Shown piece after piece: positions 50,783 through 58,178 of a DNA stretch of 64,000 bases. Position 1 is the first letter of the stretch. Every line of letters starts with the position of its first letter. The translations under genes were made by a program, and so were the position numbers. The stretch is from Gulbenkiania mobilis. Its GTDB lineage: Bacteria > Pseudomonadota > Gammaproteobacteria > Burkholderiales > Chromobacteriaceae. The stretch lies in contig SMDA01000001.1 in NCBI GenBank assembly GCA_004346645.1, forward strand, positions 124,001 to 188,000, read 5' to 3'. Under the pieces are notes generated by a model. That model did no database searches, was not told where the DNA came from, and saw nothing but the letters and a program-made list of their open reading frames with translations.

Positions 50783-51502
50783 CTATTCGTGCAGTGCCTT
50801 CATCACCAGGCGCTCGTTCTCCAGATAGATCTGGGTCGGCTTGTGGCGGATGCTGTCGGGCAGGGCCTGCTCGATGGTGCGGTAGACGCCGGCCACGGAC
50901 ACCAGCTCCGCTTCCATGGCCTGGGTGAAGATGCGGGCGGAGGTGTTGCCGCGCGCGCCCGCCAGTGCACGACCACGTAGCGGGCCGTATACATGGATGT
51001 TACCGTCGGCGATCACCTCGGCACCGGCGCTGACCACCGCCAGGATGACGAGGTCCCCACCCTTGGCGTAGATCTGCTGCCCGGCCCGGACCGGCCGATC
51101 GATGATCAGCGAAGTAGCCGGCTCTTGCGCCGGGGCGACCGGGGTCGCTGCTGCGGTTTCCTGGATAGGGCCTGAGGACCGACCGCCGCCGGTGGTGAAG
51201 CCCAGTCCGTAGCGGCTGGCCAAGGCTGCCTGTGCCGGATCGGGGTGACGCAGTGCCACCACCTTGATGCCGTGGCGACCCATGAGGGGTAGAAGGCTGC
51301 CTAGGTCCACACCTTCGAGGGAGGGCAGCGCCTCCAGGCCGAGCACAAAGGCTTCGCTCTGGCCGTTGGCCGAAAGGTGGGAAAAACGGCTTTGCAGGGC
51401 CGGCTCCAGTTGCGCCGGATCGGTGCTGCGCAGGACCAGCGCGAGCAGGTCGAGACTGGCGGATTTGATGTCGAAGGCCGGGGCCGGGGCGCTGATTGTC
51501 AT
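50783..51502 (-). CDS. minC: Septum site-determining protein MinC
   Basis: Inhibitor of FtsZ polymerisation, activated by MinD. The 239-aa product has an N-terminal FtsZ-inhibitory domain (about 1-110) and a C-terminal beta-helix with RAGQQIYAKGGDLVILAVVSAGAEVIADGNIHVYGPLRGRALAGARGNTSARIFTQAMEAELVSVAGVYRT, where the RSGQ and R/GRxxAGA repeats bind MinD. ATG at 51502 was preferred over a TTG two codons upstream; neither has a strong ribosome site. Heads the minCDE-oxyR operon, divergent from the phasin gene. Confidence 0.94.
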   Translation of the reverse strand: MTISAPAPAFDIKSASLDLLALVLRSTDPAQLEPALQSRFSHLSANGQSEAFVLGLEALPSLEGVDLGSLLPLMGRHGIKVVALRHPDPAQAALASRYGLGFTTGGGRSSGPIQETAAATPVAPAQEPATSLIIDRPVRAGQQIYAKGGDLVILAVVSAGAEVIADGNIHVYGPLRGRALAGARGNTSARIFTQAMEAELVSVAGVYRTIEQALPDSIRHKPTQIYLENERLVMKALHE

Positions 51503-51726
51503 GTTCAAAGCCGGAATAGTTTTATTTTATGGGGCGAGTGTACTGGCTTGAAGAGGGGCTTTCAATCGCGAGCACCCGCCGCGCCCGCGACGACTGGCGT
51601 AAGGGGTGCGTCGTGGCTGCCGGTAGCGGACGTCCAAGTCGTGGACTGTAACCGGCCTGCAAGACAAGTGTTGTAAAAACCCAATCAAATAAGTGGCTTG
51701 CTGGATGGGTATGTTGCACTGCGACA

Positions 51727-51755
51727 TTGACCTTGAGAGGTTTAATGTCTAAAGT
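51727..51755 (+). promoter_or_regulatory. Sigma-70 promoter of the phasin gene
   Basis: TTGACC (51727-51732), 17-base spacer, TAAAGT (51750-51755). Transcription would start near 51762, inside the palindrome at 51761-51777. Confidence 0.62.
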
Positions 51756-51760
51756 GGGTA

Positions 51761-51777
51761 TTGCTGCAGTGCAGCAA
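51761..51777. promoter_or_regulatory. PhaR-like operator palindrome overlapping the phasin transcription start
   Basis: TTGCTGC-AGT-GCAGCAA, perfect 7-base arms around three bases. The core CTGC-N3-GCAG is the TGC-rich motif described for the PHA-responsive repressor PhaR. It covers the predicted start point, where a repressor would block initiation. Confidence 0.6.
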
Positions 51778-51842
51778 AAGGCAGGTCATGGTGAACCTTT
51801 GTAGCCGCGTTGTCTTAAACCCCCCCTAATTGAGGAACTGTC

Positions 51843-52424
51843 ATGTTCAACACCAGCCAAGAGTTTTCCGCACTTGGGCAGGCGCAAGTCGACAAAGCTG
51901 TCCGCCTGTCCTCCATCCTTCTGTCCGGCACCGAACGCCTGATGAACCTGCAACTGGACATTGCCCGGCGTGCCCTGAGCGACCAGGCTGATACCTTCCG
52001 TTCGCTGACTCAGGTGCGTGAACCTAAAGCCTTGGCCGAACTGCAGGCCGGCTATGCCCAGCCCGCCATTGACCGCGCGTTCGCCAATGCCCGCAACTTC
52101 TATGATGCCGCCGTGGCCACCCAGAACGAGCTGACCGCCTTCATCGAAGAGCAGGTGGCTGATACCAATCGCCAGATGCTGGGCATGCTCGACCGTGTGG
52201 GCAAGAGCGCCCCGGTTGGCTCGGACGCTGCCGTCACCGCACTCAAGACCTTTGTCAATTCCACCAACGCTGCGCTGGAAAGCGTGTCGCGTACGGCCCA
52301 GAAGGTGGGAGCTGAGTTGGCCGAGGCCGGTGTCGAAGCCGCCACCAATTCGGCCAAGGCTGCCACCGCCGCTGTGCCGCGCAGCAAGAAGCCGATCGCT
52401 CAGGCCGTGGAAGGCCAGGGCTGA
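51843..52424 (+). CDS. phaP: Phasin family protein (PHA granule-associated)
   Basis: Coats polyhydroxyalkanoate storage granules. The 193-aa product is predicted to be almost all helix. It has the Phasin_2-type pattern: an N-terminal region (QEFSALGQAQVDKAVRLSSILLSGTERLMNLQLDIARRAL), a central stretch with DTFRSLTQVREPKALAELQAGYAQPAIDRAFANARNFYDAAVATQNELTAFIEEQ, and an Ala/Lys-rich tail with AAVPRSKKPIAQ as in histone-like phasin tails. PHA synthase genes are not in the window. Promoter and palindrome upstream support repression by a PhaR-type regulator (inferred). Ends at a bidirectional terminator. Confidence 0.9.
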   Translation: MFNTSQEFSALGQAQVDKAVRLSSILLSGTERLMNLQLDIARRALSDQADTFRSLTQVREPKALAELQAGYAQPAIDRAFANARNFYDAAVATQNELTAFIEEQVADTNRQMLGMLDRVGKSAPVGSDAAVTALKTFVNSTNAALESVSRTAQKVGAELAEAGVEAATNSAKAATAAVPRSKKPIAQAVEGQG

Positions 52425-52445
52425 CCGCCTCCTTGCGTTGCCTGC

Positions 52446-52471
52446 AAAAAACCCGCCTCTGGCGGGTTTTT
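52446..52471. terminator. Bidirectional intrinsic terminator after phasin
   Basis: Stem AAAAACCCGCC/GGCGGGTTTTT (52446-52456 and 52462-52471 region) with a short TCT loop. T-runs occur on both strands; it serves the phasin gene and possibly ada on the opposite strand. Confidence 0.88.
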
Positions 52472-52619
52472 GTTTGTGCTCCTCGGCCGTTCATTCAGGA
52501 GAGGACGACCACCGAAAGGGGCCACTCTACGCCCTGTGCCGGACGAGTGGGCGCTGCAGCGCCACCAGCCGGGCCCGGCGAACAGTTGTCCGGCCCGCTC
52601 CCGGCGCCTGGATGCTCGG

Positions 52620-53807
52620 TCATGCCTCTGGCTTTGCCGGACCGGGCGATGAGGTTGCCTTTGCAGAGGGGGAGAGCGTATGGCCCGCTTCCTTGTCCAG
52701 CAGTGCGCGCTTGCGCTCCACCCCCCAGCGGTAGCCCGAAAGCGAGCCATCAGTCCTGACCACGCGGTGACAGGGAATCGCCACCGCCAGCGTATTGGCC
52801 GCACACGCCTGTGCCACCGCGCGCACGGCGGTCGGGGCACCGATGCGTCTGGCAATGTCGGCATAACTTGCCGTCTGGCCAGGCGGGATGTCCCGCAGAG
52901 CCTGCCATACTCGCTGCTGGAAGGCGGTACCCCGGATGTCCAGAGGCAGATCGCACCCCAGTCCGGGCGCTTCGACCATGCCCACCACCTGTGCTACCAA
53001 ACGATCGAAGTCGGGGTCGTCGCCGACGAGCCGGGCCTTGGGAAAGCGATCCTGCAGCGCCTGAGCCAGTGCATCCGGATCCTCTCCTAGAGAAATGGCA
53101 CACACCCCCTTGGCGCTGCACGCCACCAAGAGCGCCCCGAGCGTACATTGCGCGATCGCAAAGGTGATATCGACCTCTCGCCCACCATCGCGGTAGAGGG
53201 TAGGCGACATCCCAAGGAGGGCGTCGGATGCTTCATAGAAGCGGCTGTTCGACCCGTAGCCCGCGCCATAGATGGCCTCGGCCACCGTTCTGTCGGCATG
53301 GGCGAGCGCCTCACGGATGGCCTGACGCTGGTGGGCTTGGGCATAGGCTTTGGGTGTCAGTCCGGTCACTGCCTTGAAACGCCGGTGGAAATGATAGGGG
53401 CTGAAGCCGACGGCCGCAGCCAGCACCCCCAGCGGAGGGGGCGTTTCGGCTGTTTCGATCAGGCGGCATGCCCAACTGATGGCGGCTGCTTCCCTTTTGG
53501 CCAAGGAGAGCCCATCGGGCTGGCAGCGCTTGCATGGACGGAAACCGGCCGCCCGCGCCTGTTCGCCCGAGATATAGAAGGCCACATTGCTGCGTTTGGG
53601 CAGACGGGCGGGGCAGCCCGGGCGGCAGTAGATGCCGGTCGACCGCACTGCGTACACAAAGGCGCCGGCTGCCTGGCCATCCCGAGTTGTCAGAGCCTCC
53701 CAGCGTTGTTCATCGTCAACAAACAACGCTTCCTGAGGCCGGCTTTCCGGAACATGCCGCCGGTGGTGCGTACCGGTGGGAGAGGGGTCTGATCGGTCGG
53801 TGGACAT
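52620..53807 (-). CDS. ada: Bifunctional Ada transcriptional activator / O6-methylguanine-DNA methyltransferase
   Basis: Repairs alkylated DNA and activates the adaptive response. The 395-aa product has all three Ada parts. A zinc domain (about 30-95) has four Cys ligands in GIYCRPGCPAR and FRPCKRCQPDG. An AraC-type helix-turn-helix (about 110-200) has GFSPYHFHRRFKAVTGLTPKAYAQ. The C-terminal methyltransferase (about 215-385) has AFQQRVWQALRDIPPGQTASYADIA and the acceptor Cys in VAIPCHRVVRTDGSLSGYRWG. The ATG lies before a gap of 226 bases to the divergent SDR gene. Confidence 0.95.
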   Translation of the reverse strand: MSTDRSDPSPTGTHHRRHVPESRPQEALFVDDEQRWEALTTRDGQAAGAFVYAVRSTGIYCRPGCPARLPKRSNVAFYISGEQARAAGFRPCKRCQPDGLSLAKREAAAISWACRLIETAETPPPLGVLAAAVGFSPYHFHRRFKAVTGLTPKAYAQAHQRQAIREALAHADRTVAEAIYGAGYGSNSRFYEASDALLGMSPTLYRDGGREVDITFAIAQCTLGALLVACSAKGVCAISLGEDPDALAQALQDRFPKARLVGDDPDFDRLVAQVVGMVEAPGLGCDLPLDIRGTAFQQRVWQALRDIPPGQTASYADIARRIGAPTAVRAVAQACAANTLAVAIPCHRVVRTDGSLSGYRWGVERKRALLDKEAGHTLSPSAKATSSPGPAKPEA

Positions 53808-54033
53808 GGCTCGGCTCCGTGCACGGCTGCGTTGATGGATAAGGTGTTTATAGCACCCGGCGATATCGCCAAAACTCCGGATATTGCTCTCAAATTGAGA
53901 AGCCTATTTTCCCCTTTTCCCCGTGATCTCTGCTTTGTCCGGAGCGAGGATGCCACCGCAAGAAACGGAGTGATGTGCGCCTGATCGCCCCCTAAGCTGT
54001 GTCGTACATCCACAGAAAAAGGAAGTGCAGATC

Positions 54034-54783
54034 ATGACCCTTCTGAATGAAAAGGTGGCTATCGTCACCGGCGCGTCTTCCGGCATCGGCCAAGCGATCG
54101 CCGAACTGTTCGCTGCCCAGGGCGCAGCCGTTGTGCTGGCTGCGCGCAACGCCGAGCGGCTCGACCAGGTTGTCCAGCGCATCCGGCAGGCGGGCGGACG
54201 GGCGCATGCGGTGGCGGGCGACGTCAGCGAAGCCGACACCCACATCCGGCTGATAGAGGTTGCAGAACGGGAGTATGGCGGTCTTGACATCGCCGTCAAC
54301 AATGCCGGGACCGTCGGCCCCATCCAGCCGCTGGCCGATTACCCGCTCGAAGCGTGGCAGCAGACCCTGGCCGTCAACCTCACGGCGGCCTATCTGGGGG
54401 CTCGCAGCCAGATTCCGGCCATGCTGGCGCGGGGCAGCGGGGCTCTCGTCTTTACCTCGAGTTTTGTCGGCACCAGCGTGGGTCTGCCGGGCATGGCGGC
54501 CTATGGCGCGGCCAAGGCGGGTCTGATGGGGCTGGTAAAGGGCGTCACGGCCGACTACGCTGCCCAAGGTATCCGCGCCAATGCGCTGCTGCCTGGCGGG
54601 GTGGACACTGCGATGGCTGGGGACGAACGGCAGAAGGAATGGGCAGCCGGTCTGCACGCGATGAAGCGGATAGCCCGTCCGGAGGAGATCGCCTCTGCCG
54701 CGCTGTTCCTCGTGAGCCCGATGGCAAGTTTTGTCACCGGCGCTGCCCTTTTCGCGGATGGGGGCAATGCGGCGGTCAAGTGA
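54034..54783 (+). CDS. Short-chain dehydrogenase/reductase (SDR)
   Basis: A 249-aa classical SDR oxidoreductase. It has the NAD(P)-binding TGASSGIGQAIAELFAAQGAAVV (residues about 10-32), VNNAGTVGP, the catalytic Ser in VFTSSFVG, YGAAKAGLMGLVKG (Tyr-x-x-x-Lys), and the C-terminal cofactor/oligomer patch VTGAALFADGG. The ribose-2'-phosphate selective Arg in LAARNAERL suggests NADP(H) preference. Substrate unknown. The start at MTLLNEK was chosen; a GTG nine bases earlier is in frame. Ribosome site GGAAG. Confidence 0.93.
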   Translation: MTLLNEKVAIVTGASSGIGQAIAELFAAQGAAVVLAARNAERLDQVVQRIRQAGGRAHAVAGDVSEADTHIRLIEVAEREYGGLDIAVNNAGTVGPIQPLADYPLEAWQQTLAVNLTAAYLGARSQIPAMLARGSGALVFTSSFVGTSVGLPGMAAYGAAKAGLMGLVKGVTADYAAQGIRANALLPGGVDTAMAGDERQKEWAAGLHAMKRIARPEEIASAALFLVSPMASFVTGAALFADGGNAAVK

Positions 54784-54979
54784 ACGGCGTAAGCGCCCCG
54801 GGGCGAATGGACTCCGCCCGAGGGGAGGGGGCGGGGTATGCATCAACAGCAGGGTGCCCGCCTTCTGGCCGTCCCCAGCTTTTCTGAATACGGGGCCGCA
54901 GGGTGCCTGGCCCGCCACGCGCTTTCCAGCCAATGCCCTGCATGAAGCAGGCCACCTTCTGCGGGCGGTACCCTAAGTC

Positions 54980-55717
54980 TCAGCACCCCTGTGTGCCGGG
55001 GTTGGCCGAAGCCTCGTGCGTTGGGGCACCGGTCAGCGGTTCCAGCAGGGTGAGCAGAAAGGCTGCGAGTGCCTGGGCAAAGTGGGCGTGGCCGGGGGCA
55101 GGGGGGAGGCTGACCGGGTTGGCCGAAGAGGGCGGTAGCGGATGGCGCGCAAGGTAGGCGCGGGCGCAGGCCGCAAGAGGTGGAAGCAGACCCTGCTGGG
55201 TCTGCAGCAGCCGCCACGGATCAGCCAGCATCGCCTGCAGACTGTTCGGCGTCGCACCCTGCGGGAAGACAGCCGGCCCACAGGCATAGGAGAAAAGCTC
55301 CAGCACGCGCCCTACGAACAGCACGCTGCCGGCAGGGCCGCAGCACAGCCACATTCCCCTAGCCGGAGCCAGGGCATCCAGCAGCGGCTGCCAAGCCGCC
55401 AGGCTGGACGGTGTGCCTTCGGCCAGCAGCAAAAAGCCCATCGCCTCGCCCGGTTCCAGCCAGCGGGCCGCCACGGCGGCTTCGGCCTGACAGCCGAAAG
55501 GCACGCCGCTTTGGCCCAGGGCCAGCCGCCGCCCGTCGAGTACGGCACAGGGGGCTGTGCCCGCTGTGTGCCGGACGTCCCAGCCCAGCCGCCTCAGGCG
55601 GCGGCCGATCAGGTGGAGATAGGGGGCGGAACCTTCAAGGGTGAGCTGCAACGGGCCGGTCCTGGAAAGAAGGTGCCCGACGGGCACGCTGACTGCCATT
55701 GTTTCACAGACGTGCAT
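54980..55717 (-). CDS. Hypothetical protein with faint 6-phosphogluconate dehydrogenase-like segment
   Basis: A 245-aa protein I do not recognise with confidence. It is Ala/Leu/Pro-rich, has no signal peptide and no obvious Rossmann GxGxxG at its N-terminus. Between residues about 55 and 150 the order AVLDGRRLALGQSGVPFG, GFLLLAEG, LLDALAPARGMWLCCGPAGSVLFVGRVLELFSYA resembles the end of the NAD domain and the hinge of 6-phosphogluconate dehydrogenases ([30 protein letters not shown]). The catalytic Lys is replaced by Gly and the HN pair is lost. Two dispersed-word copies (55001, 55118) are translated as SAN. It could be a decayed relative or a chance resemblance. Confidence 0.55.
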   Translation of the reverse strand: MHVCETMAVSVPVGHLLSRTGPLQLTLEGSAPYLHLIGRRLRRLGWDVRHTAGTAPCAVLDGRRLALGQSGVPFGCQAEAAVAARWLEPGEAMGFLLLAEGTPSSLAAWQPLLDALAPARGMWLCCGPAGSVLFVGRVLELFSYACGPAVFPQGATPNSLQAMLADPWRLLQTQQGLLPPLAACARAYLARHPLPPSSANPVSLPPAPGHAHFAQALAAFLLTLLEPLTGAPTHEASANPGTQGC

Positions 55718-55728
55718 GCTTTAGTCAG

Positions 55729-55759
55729 GCAAAACAAAAGCCGGCCCGCAGGCCGGCTT
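55729..55759 (-). terminator. Intrinsic terminator after ppa
   Basis: Stem AAGCCGGCC/GGCCGGCTT with a CGCA loop (55738-55759), followed on the minus strand by TTTTGTTTTG. Confidence 0.92.
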
Positions 55760-55773
55760 GGTGCAGGAGAGGC

Positions 55774-56307
55774 TCAGCCTTCCTTGCCGAAGCGCTCGAT
55801 GCCTTCGAGCAGTTCGGTCTTGGCGTCTTCCAGTGTGCCCCAGCCCTGGATCTTGACCCACTTGCCCTTTTCCAGATCCTTGTAGTGCTCGAAGAAGTGC
55901 ACCATCTGGTTGCGCAGCAGTTCCGGCAGGTCTTCCAGCTTCTGGATGGACTTGTACATCGGGCACAGCTTTTCCACCGGCACGGCCACCAGTTTGGCGT
56001 CCACACCGCCGTCGTCTTCCATCTTGATGAGACCGAGGGCACGGCAACGGATCACCACGCCCGGCGGCAGCGGGAACGGGGTCACAACCAGCACATCCAC
56101 CGGGTCGCCGTCGCCGGCCAGCGTCTGCGGTACGAAACCGTAGTTGGCCGGGTAGAACATCGAGGTGCCCATGAAGCGGTCAACGCACAGCGCGCCGTAT
56201 TCCTTGTCGAACTCGTACTTGATGGGGGCGCTGTTGGCGGAAATCTCGATGATGACATTGAAATCGTTCGGCATGTCCTTGCCCGGGCCGATGCGCTCGA
56301 AGTTCAT
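55774..56307 (-). CDS. ppa: Inorganic diphosphatase (family I)
   Basis: Hydrolyses pyrophosphate to drive biosynthetic reactions. The 177-aa length matches hexameric bacterial enzymes. Conserved active-site elements are IIEISANSAPIKYEFDKEYGALCVDRFM, YPANYGFVPQTLAGDGDPVDVLVVTPFPLPPGVVIRCRALG and GLIKMEDDGGVDAKLVAVPV (metal-binding Asp residues). The start at MNFERIGPGKDMP was chosen; upstream in-frame codons are not family-like. Divergent from coq7, with a minus-strand TATAAT (56354-56359). Confidence 0.96.
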   Translation of the reverse strand: MNFERIGPGKDMPNDFNVIIEISANSAPIKYEFDKEYGALCVDRFMGTSMFYPANYGFVPQTLAGDGDPVDVLVVTPFPLPPGVVIRCRALGLIKMEDDGGVDAKLVAVPVEKLCPMYKSIQKLEDLPELLRNQMVHFFEHYKDLEKGKWVKIQGWGTLEDAKTELLEGIERFGKEG

Positions 56308-56426
56308 TGTTCCAATCCTTTTTGCCGTTGAACATGGGTGGGTAAACTGGCCGATTATAGCAGCCGCCCGGAAGGGTGAAACGGTATAATCGCCGTCTGA
56401 AGAAACCGCAACCTGTAAGGAGTGCC

Positions 56427-57050
56427 ATGTTTCCCGATTCGCTGATTGTGGAATTCGACCGCGGCCTGCGGACGCTGTTCGCCTCGGCCACCAGCGCACG
56501 CAGCCACCCGGACGCCGGCCTGACCGAGACGGAGCTGTCGGATGCCGAACGCCGCCACGCGCTGGGCCTGATGCGGGTGAACCATTGTGGCGAGGTCTGC
56601 GCGCAGGCGCTTTATCAAGGGCAGGCCTTGACTGCGCGCAATCCTGCGGCGCGCGAGGCGCTGCGTCATGCCGCCTTTGAGGAGGTGGAGCACCTGGCCT
56701 GGACGGAGAAGCGCATCCGGGAGCTGGGCGGTCGTACCAGCGTCTTCAATCCGCTGTGGTACACCGGTTCGCTGGCCATTGGCGTGGCCGCGGGCGTGCT
56801 GGGCGACAAGTGGAACCTGGGCTTCCTGCGCGAGACCGAACACCAGGTGGGGGCGCATCTGGACAGCCACCTGCAGAAACTGCCGCTGCAGGATGAGAAG
56901 AGCCGGGCCATCGTTGCCCAGATGCGGGACGACGAGCTCAAGCATGCGGACATGGCCGAGGCACACGGCGCGGCCCGGTTGCCGCTGCCGGTCCGGGCAA
57001 TGATGAAGCTTTCGGCCAAGGTGATGACCGGTACCAGCTACTACGTGTAA
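56427..57050 (+). CDS. coq7: 2-polyprenyl-3-methyl-6-methoxy-1,4-benzoquinone monooxygenase
   Basis: Di-iron enzyme for the penultimate hydroxylation step of ubiquinone synthesis. The 207-aa product has two ferritin-like EXXH-type metal motifs: [20 protein letters not shown] (first Glu) with [16 protein letters not shown], and [15 protein letters not shown] with [17 protein letters not shown]. Membrane-associated. Start at [14 protein letters not shown] with ribosome site AAGGAG. The alternative name is UbiK-unrelated Coq7/CAT5. Together with ubiX it indicates aerobic ubiquinone synthesis. Confidence 0.95.
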   Translation: MFPDSLIVEFDRGLRTLFASATSARSHPDAGLTETELSDAERRHALGLMRVNHCGEVCAQALYQGQALTARNPAAREALRHAAFEEVEHLAWTEKRIRELGGRTSVFNPLWYTGSLAIGVAAGVLGDKWNLGFLRETEHQVGAHLDSHLQKLPLQDEKSRAIVAQMRDDELKHADMAEAHGAARLPLPVRAMMKLSAKVMTGTSYYV

Positions 57051-57075
57051 CCGAATTCCCGCATACTGGACCACC

Positions 57076-57104
57076 AAAGCCGCCTTGGGCGGCTTTGTCT
57101 TTTG
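57076..57104 (+). terminator. Intrinsic terminator after coq7
   Basis: Stem AAAGCCGCC/GGCGGCTTT (57076-57096) with a TTG loop, followed by GTCTTTT. Confidence 0.85.
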
Positions 57105-57116
57105 GAGCGGATGACA

Positions 57117-58097
57117 ATGATCGAAGCAACGCCTTACGAACACCTTACCCCCGACTGCGTGCTGGATGCACTCGACAGCGTGGGCCTGCGCGGCGACGGT
57201 CGGCTCCTGGCGCTCAACAGTTTCGAGAACCGGGTGTATCAGGTGTGGCTGGAAGAAGGAGGCGCTGTGGTGGCGAAGTTCTACCGCCCGGGCCGCTGGA
57301 GCGATGAGGCCATCCTGGAAGAACACGCCTTTGCCACCGAGCTGGCTGCTGCAGAGATCCCGGTCGTGGCACCACTGATGCTGCCGGAAGCCACGCTCCA
57401 TTACCACGGTGGTTACCGCTTCGCGGTGTTTCCGCGACAGGGCGGACGGGCGCCCGAGCTGGATCGACCGGACGTGCTGGAGCGCATTGGCCGCTTCCTG
57501 GGACGTCTGCATCTTCAAGGGGGCGCGCGGCCTTTCCGTCACCGGCCGGTGCTCGACCCCCACTCCTTCGGCGAAACCCCTCGTCAGTGGCTGCTGGAGC
57601 ATGCGCCCTTGCCGCCGGAACTGCGCGATACCTGGGCCGGGGTCAGTCGACAGGCACTGGACGGGGTGGCCCGCTGCTACGAGCGCGCCGGAGAGGTGGC
57701 ACTGATCCGTCTGCATGGTGACTGCCATCCGGGCAACATCCTTACCACAGACGCAGGTCCACACTTCGTGGACCTGGACGACAGCCGGATGGGGCCGGCA
57801 GTGCAGGATCTGTGGATGCTGCTGTCGGGCGACCGCGCGGATCAGACCCGGCAAATGGGTATGCTGCTGGCCGGCTACGAGGACTTCCGTGCCTTCGACC
57901 CGTGCGAGATGTGGCTGCTGGAGGCTCTGCGCACGCTACGGCTGATCCACTACAGTGCCTGGATTGCCAGCCGCTGGAACGACCCCGCCTTTCCGGCCGC
58001 GTTTCCGTGGTTCGACTCCCCGCGTTACTGGGAGGCGCGCATTTTGGAACTGCGCGAGCAGGTGGCGCTGATGGACGAGCCGCCCCTGCCAGTGTGA
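57117..58097 (+). CDS. srkA: Stress response kinase SrkA (YihE/RdoA)
   Basis: Ser/Thr kinase-like protein of the APH fold; in E. coli it protects against MazE-MazF toxin-related death and oxidative stress. The 326-aa product has LNSFENRVYQVWLEEGGAVVAKFYRPGRWSDEAILEEH (ATP-binding Lys in VVAKFY), the catalytic loop LHGDCHPGNIL and the DFG-like VDLDDSRMGPAVQDLWMLL. The start at MIEATPYEH was preferred since the GGAG site is nine bases away; an ATG two codons earlier sits too close. Terminated at 58143. Confidence 0.95.
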   Translation: MIEATPYEHLTPDCVLDALDSVGLRGDGRLLALNSFENRVYQVWLEEGGAVVAKFYRPGRWSDEAILEEHAFATELAAAEIPVVAPLMLPEATLHYHGGYRFAVFPRQGGRAPELDRPDVLERIGRFLGRLHLQGGARPFRHRPVLDPHSFGETPRQWLLEHAPLPPELRDTWAGVSRQALDGVARCYERAGEVALIRLHGDCHPGNILTTDAGPHFVDLDDSRMGPAVQDLWMLLSGDRADQTRQMGMLLAGYEDFRAFDPCEMWLLEALRTLRLIHYSAWIASRWNDPAFPAAFPWFDSPRYWEARILELREQVALMDEPPLPV

Positions 58098-58113
58098 GCC
58101 ACCACTCCTAGCA

Positions 58114-58143
58114 CAAAGGCCGCCCCCGGGGCGGCCTTTGTTT
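58114..58143 (+). terminator. Intrinsic terminator after srkA
   Basis: Stem CAAAGGCCGCCC/GGGCGGCCTTTG (58114-58140) with a CCG loop and TTT after. A dispersed-word copy follows at 58151. Confidence 0.88.
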
Positions 58144-58150
58144 CAGGAAG

Positions 58151-58160
58151 GTTGGCCGAA
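58151..58160. repeat. Intergenic copy of the dispersed word (GTTGGCCGAA)
   Basis: Extended as AAGGTTGGCCGAAGCC in the gap between the srkA terminator and the antiporter stop codon. Confidence 0.92.
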
Positions 58161-58178
58161 GCCGAAGGGCCGGGTGGC

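Larger units (their letters stand above)
51509..51842. other. Intergenic region between divergent minC and phasin genes
   Basis: A 334-base gene-free stretch. It contains a weak minus-strand TTCAAG/TAAAAT pair (about 51526-51554) for minC and a well-formed plus-strand promoter plus palindrome for the phasin gene (51727-51777). The phasin ribosome site GAGG lies before 51843. The middle (51560-51710) shows nothing recognisable. Confidence 0.6.
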
